Source: Cladophialophora immunda (taxonomy: Eukaryota > Ascomycota > Eurotiomycetes > Chaetothyriales > Herpotrichiellaceae). Taken from it: 64,000 bases of DNA. The position numbers and the translations under genes were made by a program. Every line of letters starts with the position of its first letter. Within the stretch, counting starts at the first letter, position 1. The stretch is from the NCBI RefSeq assembly GCF_000835495.1, contig NW_015622544.1, positions 267,704 to 331,703 of the forward strand, given 5' to 3'. This document shows, piece by piece, positions 56,843 through 64,000 of the stretch. The notes beneath the pieces are model-generated. The model made no database searches and was not told the DNA's origin. It was given only the letters and a program-made list of their open reading frames with translations.

Positions 56843-58145
56843 TCAATCCAAATCCATCGTGGGTGGCTTTTCGATTTCTTTCCGGGCTGCTGCACCGCCC
56901 CGCCCTCCTGCAGGCTTCGGCGTGCCCGACCTCGGCGTCGCCGGTTTCGCCCCGGGCTGCTGTCCACCGAACAGCATACTGCCCATCATATCAAACAACG
57001 GATTCCCGGCGTTCTGCCTGGGGATCTTGATCCCGAACCAGATCTCTCCAATGTGTGCCAAAGCCTCGCTCCACAGACCCTCGACGTCCTTCAGGTGCGG
57101 GGCGTAGAATTTCGCGAGTTGGCGGAACAGGCCTGCGTCGGCCTTCTGGCAGGCGAGTAACAGCAGAGAAAGGAAGTTGAGGAGAGGGATCGAAGGGAAG
57201 ATTCGCAGCGAGAGGCCCGACTTGGCGGATTCCAAGGGCTGAGACATTGATAGTAAATTCGGGTTTTGGGTTGTGAGGTGCGACGTGAAGGCGGACAGGG
57301 CGAGGTTCGCATTCGAGAGGTTGCCGACCAGCAAGTAGGGGAGAACGGACCGCGAGGCGTAGATGGGTGCAAGGTGCGGCTGGTCCAGCTTGTACCAGAC
57401 GTAGTGTAGGCTGGCGAGGACAGAGGCTGAGGCTGGTGTGCCAATGACGAGGTGCCGTTCGGCATCGTATGCTTCGCCCTCTATAGAAATCCCTGATTGT
57501 TAGAGACTGTGCCGCTGCATAAAATGTTTCTGGCGGAGAGACTGCCCGACTAGATCGCAAGGACGAAAGAGCCTTCTTCTTCTTCTTCAACTTACCTTCC
57601 GCAAGCGCCATTCCCACCTCGTGATGGATCTCTGCATCCCCCCTTTCCAAATCCCCAAACTTCCCACTCCAATTCACCATCTCGCTCACAAATCTCTTCC
57701 TGGTGGGCTCCTCCTTGGGAAATGCGTGGAAAATCTCCAACAACCTCTTTTTGTTCTCATCGTCACATGGGTATTCGCCTTTGACGTAGACATCGTTCAA
57801 CAACATCAGCGCCAGGTCGCCGCCAGAGCCGCCTTGGTCGGCGCGGAGGAGGAGCAGGGCGCCATTGTACAGCACGTCGCAGGCTGAGTTGTAGTCCGAG
57901 GCTTTGAGATAGCGGGCAGTGATGACACGGAGTTGCTGGTGCGCCTCGTAGAAGCTTCCTTCGGCAATCCTGAAAGTCGCCTGTTAGAGTCTCCGAGCGT
58001 GAAGAGAAGAGTGACTTTTGTTTGCATGTGCCGCGGATTTGGTTGAAGCGAGGGGACATCAAGCTCAGCAGCAGGCGGATCAAATACGGAATTCCACTTA
58101 CTTTTCCTTCTGGCGCGCAATAGTCTTTGCTATCTTGGCCGACAT
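56843..58145 (-). CDS. GET4: GET complex subunit Get4, three exons
   Basis: Exons complement 58102-58145, 57596-57969 and 56843-57480 give 351 residues. Introns are 132 and 115 bp. The family marks are the helical repeat segments GSFYEAHQQLRVITARYLKA, ACDVLYNGALLLLRADQGGSG and RFVSEMVNWSGKFGDLERGD, then GEAYDAERHLVIGT. Get4 with Get5 scaffolds the handover of tail-anchored membrane proteins to Get3 for insertion in the ER. The C-terminus ends with a low-complexity, basic Gly/Pro region not seen in yeast. The start is a short 5' exon of 14 codons plus two bases (MSAKIAKTIARQKEK) that fits the family start. Confidence 0.92.
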
Positions 58146-58782
58146 GATGACGAATGTAAACAAGGATGTCAGGAACAGACTGGTCTCGGTTTCATCTGGA
58201 AGCCTACACTGGTGTGCGGAGAGTTGAATTGAGGTTTGGCGGATTTGTAGATCAGGTCGACGTCATGCTGCTCTACAAAACTTGGCAGCCTTCTTGATTC
58301 AGCCTTGCTTCATCTGCAATTGGCCCCCTGATACCTACACCAAGGTTCTCCTCCACAATGTCATTCATTGAAAACAGAATACGCCCAACAGGTCCAGCAT
58401 GTGAAAATAAATCGTCATTGTCTGGAAATCTGGAGCATGGCTAAACGCTCAACGCGAAAACAGCAGTGCGTAATATGTGTGCTGCAAATAATATAGAAAA
58501 GGGGATTATAAAGGACAACATCCTCCTTTGACCCAACCATTTCATGACCCTCTCGACATTGCCTGGCCGTGAGCCGAACCGCAAAGAGCCCACTTCCAGA
58601 AACAAAGGAGAATGCTGACCACCCCAGTGGGTGTTTGGCTCCCATGAGCGACGAACTCCGTGTATCATGCACGCTCGAATCGACGAAAACGTTGAAAGCA
58701 AGGTCTCAGCCCGCACCAGGCAAAGAGTGATATCGGAAAACAGAATTCCTCCTCTTGACTCCCCACGATAGAGGGTTCCTTT
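58146..58782. other. Intergenic region
   Basis: About 640 bp between the GET4 start and the SSK1 stop on the same strand. It contains the GET4 promoter and the SSK1 3' UTR. No gene recognised. Confidence 0.5.
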
Positions 58783-61370
58783 TTAGATTGCCTTTTCGTC
58801 TTCCTCCGCCATGCTCGCCAGGCTTCCTCCACCTACACTGGCCGTGCTTCGAGTGCTCTTGTGGGTTCTTGTCCCTGAGCCTTGGCTCGGACCGCTCCCC
58901 TTTTTGGGCGTTCCGTTCTGCACCGGAGTGGAGGCTCTCTCGGTGCTGGGGTTGGTTGTCGTCGACCCTGTAGTAGTTGTGGTGTTAGATCCACTACTTG
59001 CCGCACTGTCCTTGTCCTTCTTGGTGGTTGGCGGAGGTCTCGAGAACATGGCCTTGAGGGCCGCCTTTGCTTTGGCCTTTTCTTCTTTCTCTTCAGCCGC
59101 CTTCTTGGCTGGATCTTCATTATTCTTGTCCTCAGCATACTGCTTCCATTTTCTCCACCCATCATAATCGATCAGTGCTTGCATACAGCCCCATTCGGTG
59201 ACTTTGCGCTCCATCCATACGAAGTTGACCGGCTGTGCGGGGAGAAGTTAGCACGCGGCAGAAAGCTCTTGGAGGGGTACGGAGGCCTACCTTTGTCAAG
59301 AAGTCGTTACAGCCGGCAGCCAAGGCTTCGTGCCTGTCACTCTGCAAACTACTTGCAGTCAAAGCCACAATAATGACCGGACTTTTGAACAAGCTGCGGT
59401 CAGGCAAGGCATCGGCCTCACCAACAAGACTTCCGTTCATCTGCGGATTCCTGAGGGCAGTCTCGATGGGGCTGCCGCTGAAAACGCCAATACCATTCAC
59501 GGCCTCGAGTCGTCGAATCTCCTTGGTGGCTTCCAGGCCATTCATCACGGGCAGCTGGATATCCATCAAGACCAGATGGAATCCACCTGTCCTCCACATG
59601 GCGACTGCTTCCTTACCATTCATTGCAGATTTCCATCTCACCTTTAGGCGTTTCATAAAGGCCTCGAGCAATTTCAGGTTGATAACGTTGTCTTCCACCA
59701 ACAAGACATTGATGGGAGGAACTGTGCCGTCCAACAGGCTTGCAGCCGCGGGGAGAGATTTTGGAGGAGCTTGCGGGTCACCGTTGACGGAGCGGCCAAA
59801 GGCAGGACCTTTCCTCCTCCTCAGCTTTTGCCCCGGATGTGGAGATGAGACTCGGTTGGGGGGCGTGATCGAAGGCTTGTGCTCGTTCGGTCCCTGGGCC
59901 GGAGGGGTAGGGAGGGGAGCTGCCGAAGGAGTGGGCCCATTGAGCTGTGCTTTAGATTCTGTTCATCAAAACTGAGCATCCTCCCCCATCTGGCCGTTGT
60001 GGTCATGAAAACGTACCTAAAACTTGACCATTCGGCTGAACCGTGTGGAGGATGGTCGGACTGCTTGTGTGCTGCCTTCCATATTTGGGTCTTGCGTGTC
60101 TTCTCTGGCCGTGTGAGCCGGGACTGGGTAGAGGGGGTAACTGGCCGGTGGTCAAGACGGCCATGGAATGAGAAACCGAGTTGGGATGAGGGACATGAGC
60201 AAGGTGAGGAGAGTGGAGTGGCATGGGAGGGAAGTATTCTCGTGCAGCGTCATCGGGACGGTATTGATCGGTATAGTAGTAGGAGATCTGGTGGTTTCCG
60301 GCGCGAGGAGACGCGCGGGGAGTTCTGCGAGAAGCCACTTCGATAACGAGAGCTTCGTCGACCTGTTGGCCGCCCGGGTAATAGGCGTCGAGGGTGGCGC
60401 CAATGGGCTCCTCAGGGCCCAACGCACGCTCGGCGCTCACATTTTTATTGTTGTGTTCACGGCTGATGATTTTGAGGGTGATGTCCGGGGCATCGATGCT
60501 GCGCCCCAGAGAGTTGGCGTATTTTTGCAAGATGACATCGCGCACATTGTCGACCAGGTCGTCTTCAGCGACCTCGACTCTGGTCGGAGAGGCGCCGGGT
60601 CGCTTCACCCATATTTTTCTCTGCATAGCGTCGAGCGTCTCATGTCGAAGGCATTCTATAGAGGCGAGGGTCGGGACGGTCGGAGTCGAGGGACGCTGCA
60701 CGCGGACCACGGGACAGACGGGTTCAGCAGGAGCCGAGGGAGCCGGAGGGGAAGGCACACTGGTGTTAGGATTGTTGACTGAAGGCGTGGAAGGCAGGGT
60801 GTTTGGGGTCGGGATGGAGGTTCTCGTGTCGGCGGTGGTGCTCGAGTTGGTGTCGGGGTGAAGAGAAAGTGAAAGCGAGTGTGAAGCAGGAGCCACAAGG
60901 GCCACGGTGGATTCGGGGCCACTAGCAGGCTCAGGCTCAAGCTGGGTGGGTGTGGAGGGTGTTGTGGGTGCAACTGTGGCTGGTGAGGTGGTGGTGTTGG
61001 TGTCACCGGTGTTGTTATTGGGCGACCCCAGCGGCGGCAGCGGGAGATCCTTGGGCTTACTAGGCCTCAGTCTGGGGGCGATTTGGGTCGATGTGGTGCT
61101 TGCTAGGTCAGGGCTTGGACTGGGGCCTTCTTCTACGGCGACGCTCTTGCGCTTGCCTATGGATTTCGTGCGTGGTCGACGATGGAAATTGAAGCTGGCG
61201 AGCGTGGACAGCGTGGGGAGACTGAAGCCGCCGGACGAGCGTTGACGGGGCTGGATTTCATCCTGGGCGGTGGTGGCGTGGTCATGGGCATCGGGGGGAG
61301 CGGCGGCACTGGCACTCAGACTGCGGAATAGAGGAATGCGCGGGCGTGAACGGGCTCTCGACAACGGCAT
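58783..61370 (-). CDS. SSK1: Response regulator Ssk1 of the HOG stress pathway, three exons
   Basis: Exons complement 60017-61370, 59291-59958 and 58783-59232 encode 823 residues; both introns are 58 bp. The N-terminal 500 residues are disordered, Pro/Ser/Thr-rich, with a region ECLRHETLDAMQRKIWVK that is conserved in fungal Ssk1 proteins. The receiver domain starts at about 535 with INVLLVEDNVINLKLLEAF; the phospho-accepting Asp is in LVLMDIQLPVMNG (about residue 584), and the Thr/Lys switch residues are in IVALTAS and DFLTKPVNF, the latter across the second splice. Ssk1 receives phosphate from the Sln1-type phosphorelay and, when unphosphorylated, activates the MAPKKK Ssk2/22. The tail after the receiver is Ala/Lys/Thr-rich. 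ATG at 61368-61370. Confidence 0.96.
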
Positions 61371-63067
61371 CCCGGACGACTGGTCACAGCTGAGGGAGGG
61401 AGGATGATGGCAAGGGCAATGGCAGCAATTGTGGTTGTAGAGGAACCCCCCATTCCGAGATGGTTGTCATGCCCCCGGTGTGTTGATATAGAGAGGAGAG
61501 AAGCAGAGAAGACGAGGAGGAAGCGGATGGAGTGTGGCCCGTTCAACCACGGCAGTGAATGGAATGCTGGGTGAGAATGGAGAATTCGGTGATCTGGAGG
61601 AGCTGGAAGAGCTGTAGGAGCTAGAGGAGCCGTGGCAGGACGGTGCAGGAACTGTTTGGGCTCGAGTTGCGCAGTCTGGGAGACGGGAAGAGTTGATGAG
61701 ATGTTGAGAGGCTGTCGTGTCGTTCTTCAGCAGCGGCAGCCAAAAGGGTCGATAGTATCTCTCTCTGTAATACCTCGTACTCTCTCCTCTCTCCTCTCTC
61801 CTCTAGCTTTCTGTCTCCAGTCTGTCTTACTGTGTGTCTCTCTCAACCCCACCCGCTCGCCACTTATCACCGCTTCCTACTCGGTACCTGTCCCTCTGTC
61901 TGCCACTCGCCACTCCGCCATACCGGCATGCATACGGAGTACAAGCTCCCACTCGCTGCCAACTGCCAGCTGCCGCCGCCATCACCGCCGCAGCCCATCA
62001 CACCTGCATCGACCAACGCAGCCACCGCAGCACCAGCTGCTAAGTCTGCAACGCATCTCGATCAACGACGTTCAATTATTTCTGTCGTTTCTCTACCTCT
62101 ACTTCCTTGGATTGACATCTCGAGTTATCCTTCATCTTAACTCTCTATATCAAAGCACTAACCCAGCCAAGCAGCAGCAAATCACCACTCCAACTTCCAC
62201 TCTATACTACTCACCCTCGAGCTATTAGAACCCGTTCAATAGCCGATGAAGCCCACGCCTTGTCTCCTCCCCAGGTCAATCTACCATTCCATCGATCGTG
62301 CCGTCGCTAACTACATGCCTCGCTATAAGTCAAATTCAAGACTCAACCCGGAATCAGTGGTAACAAAGCAAACACAGATCAAACCAAAATCAAAACATAT
62401 GCGCACCGTCCTGAACAGTTTCCTGTGGCCTTTGCTCTTCATCTCATAATCCCCATGCAATGGAGCTTGTTTTCGTCACAAGTCAGAACGCTCCTCCTCC
62501 CAGAGTCTTGCACAAATGATCCCTAATCCACCCTTGCCGTCGCCGTCAAGGCTCGGTCCACCAAGTTGTGTCCAAAAGCAACCATATGTCTACCGTCCAT
62601 CCCGAGCAAAAAGTGCCAAATTCATGCCCTATCCTCGCCCGGAATGTCTGCTCCAGCCCACCAATGCAAAATAAACAATCGCTTCGATAATGACAGTGAG
62701 TACATCATGGTAGAAATCTGCCCTCCCGGTGTCTGGTTCCTGTGGTTCCCTTCCAGGCCGCAAAAACTCTGCGGCCTAGACCAAATCAGAAAATAACGCC
62801 ATGTCGCTTGCCCGCCTGCTTGTTGTCTGCTAAAGGGGGAATCTTTGTGCTTGGAAATCAATCAACGACAATCTCGCCATGTCGGCTCAGCCCAAAATCC
62901 CCAAAAACATATGCTCCCTGCCCAGGTCCCAAGCTGGACAGATGTATGCTAGCCGTAAAGCAGTTCAATATCACACCCATGCTAGACTTTCCACCATGCT
63001 GGAAATATGATGATCGTGCATCCCCGTAACACTGCACCCTCTCTCTCTCTCCTGCAGCCTGCCTCCT
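61371..63067. other. Upstream region of SSK1 and 3' region of WHI3
   Basis: About 1.7 kb. A pyrimidine repeat (three TCTCTCC units, 61781-61801) and a GGAGCT-rich stretch near 61595-61635 lie within 450 bp of the SSK1 start and probably mark its leader or promoter. Plus-strand frames here are Ser/Pro/His-rich from the same low-complexity sequence and are not supported. The right part contains the WHI3 3' UTR. Confidence 0.45.
61780..61804 (+). repeat. Short pyrimidine (CT-rich) repeat
   Basis: TCTCTCC repeats three times without a break, followed by TCTAG. CT-rich tracts are common around fungal transcription starts. Confidence 0.6.
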
Positions 63068-64000
63068 TCACCGTCCGAGCATGTAGTCGGGATAGATTCC
63101 CCCGACTCCTCCCGGTCCCGGTGCCCCACCGTTCATCGCCATCCCCCGCATATTGGGCGCCGGACTAGCTCCCAGAGGGAATCCTTGATTCACAAAAGCC
63201 CCTGGAGGGACACCAGCGCCATTCATCCCGGCCAGGGACATGTTGAGTCCTGGCGGAACCGACAGGCCTGGAGGCGGTCCACTAGCCGTCGAAAAGCCAC
63301 CAGGCGTGACATTGCTGTATCCGCTGACACTCATCGGCCCCGTGGCGCTAAGGGGCGTGCTTGGGTTGTTGCTACCGGGCTGACCAGCACGGACTCCCAG
63401 CGGATTCTTCGAGAAGCTCAACCGGATGCCCCCTTTGACACTATTATGGAGCTGCGCCCCGTACAACTCATGCAGGGCCTTGGTTGCAAACGAAATGTCT
63501 TCAAATTCCACAAAACACATTGGCCCGTTCTGTTTGGTCCGGAAGCACAACCTTTTGTAACCGCGCTGTTTGGAAAACATCGCTTTGAGCTCGTCCTCCG
63601 AGGTGTCAATCGGTAAGTTGCCAACATACAAGGTGTTACAGGGTGGGTTTTGGTCGGCAGGATTGACAGGCGGATAGTTATGCCGTAGGTAGGGTTGAGA
63701 GGGAATCGAGTAGTGTCCGTTGGGCCCTATTATAGGAAATTGCGCGTGAGGTGTGCGAGATCCGACCGCAGACCGAGGAGATGCATAGTTGGACGCCGCC
63801 CCGTTCCCAATATTGGTGTTCAGGGAGAGGGCCGAGAAGGCACCAGTAGGCATATGCGGGTTGTTTGGCTTTTTGCCCGTTGGGTTGCTTGATGAGTTGT
63901 TCATATACGCCAGGGGATCCTTCAGCAACTCGCCCGTGTCGTCATCTGCGCCGTCTTCGTTGATTACCTTCTTTCCGCTGGCTCGAGGGCGATCCGCCAG
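63068..64000 (-). CDS. WHI3: Whi3-like RNA-binding protein, 5' end outside the window
   Basis: The frame is open from the stop at 63068-63070 to the right edge, 310 codons, so the N-terminus is missing here. An RRM is clear: RNP2 [20 protein letters not shown] and RNP1 region [18 protein letters not shown] with [12 protein letters not shown] at its end, which is the Whi3 signature in filamentous fungi and yeast. The rest is Gly/Pro/Ser-rich and disordered, ending DYMLGR. Whi3 binds cell-cycle and cytoskeletal mRNAs (G1 cyclin in yeast, cyclin and formin mRNA in Ashbya) and forms condensates. The start and any upstream exon cannot be seen. Confidence 0.92.
   Translation of the reverse strand: MADRPRASGKKVINEDGADDDTGELLKDPLAYMNNSSSNPTGKKPNNPHMPTGAFSALSLNTNIGNGAASNYASPRSAVGSRTPHAQFPIIGPNGHYSIPSQPYLRHNYPPVNPADQNPPCNTLYVGNLPIDTSEDELKAMFSKQRGYKRLCFRTKQNGPMCFVEFEDISFATKALHELYGAQLHNSVKGGIRLSFSKNPLGVRAGQPGSNNPSTPLSATGPMSVSGYSNVTPGGFSTASGPPPGLSVPPGLNMSLAGMNGAGVPPGAFVNQGFPLGASPAPNMRGMAMNGGAPGPGGVGGIYPDYMLGR

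Overview
The window is nuclear DNA from a filamentous ascomycete (Pezizomycotina). The evidence is short introns of 48 to 132 bp with GT..AG ends, a Ste12 homologue of the SteA type with an N-terminal STE domain and C-terminal C2H2 fingers, a SepA-type formin, a small grg-1/ccg-1 glucose-repressible gene and the usual 0.4 to 1.9 kb fungal intergenic spacing. The class (for example Eurotiomycetes or Dothideomycetes) cannot be fixed from the sequence alone. I saw no transposon, CRISPR array, rRNA gene, convincing tRNA gene or secondary-metabolite cluster.

Layout: 0.8-1.8 kb ribosomal protein uL2 (minus); 3.5-5.5 kb WHIM-type chromatin protein (plus); 6.4-9.2 kb MAPKKK Ste11/SteC (minus); 10.2 kb ZNF511-like zinc finger (plus); 11.5 kb metallo-beta-lactamase-fold hydrolase (plus); 13.0-18.4 kb formin (minus); 19.9 kb small membrane protein (plus); 21.5-23.7 kb transcription factor Ste12/SteA (minus); 25.0-25.6 kb a broken or unresolved uncharacterised gene (minus); 27.7 kb FSAF1/Faf1-like ribosome biogenesis factor (minus); 29.3 kb HIS6 (plus), tail to tail with an unknown two-exon gene; 32.2 kb grg-1 (minus); 33.6 kb VOC/glyoxalase-fold protein; 34.6 kb alpha/beta hydrolase; 36.4-37.1 kb three diverged direct repeats; 37.6 kb peroxisomal enoyl-CoA isomerase-like protein; 39.8 kb mitochondrial CysA-type O-acetyltransferase; 41.5 kb V-ATPase c' subunit Vma11 with two microexons; 43.0-46.8 kb Rho1 GEF Rom2; 47.5-48.5 kb Ser/Thr-rich membrane protein; 48.8 kb Rpf1 (minus), divergent from glycyl-tRNA synthetase at 50.5 kb; 53.0-54.5 kb FAD monooxygenase (minus); 55.2 kb unknown acidic protein; 56.8-58.1 kb Get4 (minus); 58.8-61.4 kb response regulator Ssk1 (minus); 63.1 kb to the right edge, the 3' part of Whi3 (minus).

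The theme that links many genes is polarity and stress signalling. Ste11 and Ste12 are the top kinase and the transcription factor of one MAPK pathway. Ssk1 is the response regulator feeding the HOG pathway. Rom2 activates Rho1, which acts on formins and the cell-wall integrity pathway. Ste11, the formin and Ste12 all lie within about 17 kb on one strand. A second group serves ribosome production and translation (uL2, FSAF1, Rpf1, glycyl-tRNA synthetase), and a third is housekeeping metabolism and membrane traffic (HIS6, CysA, Vma11, Get4).

Most genes are recognisable orthologues, so I do not claim a new biological system. The less-explained items are the degenerate gene at 25 kb, the 36-37 kb triplicated repeat, a 12-bp box shared at similar distances upstream of STE11 and STE12, a G-quadruplex-like run between convergent genes at 56.6 kb, and several lineage-type proteins of unknown function.
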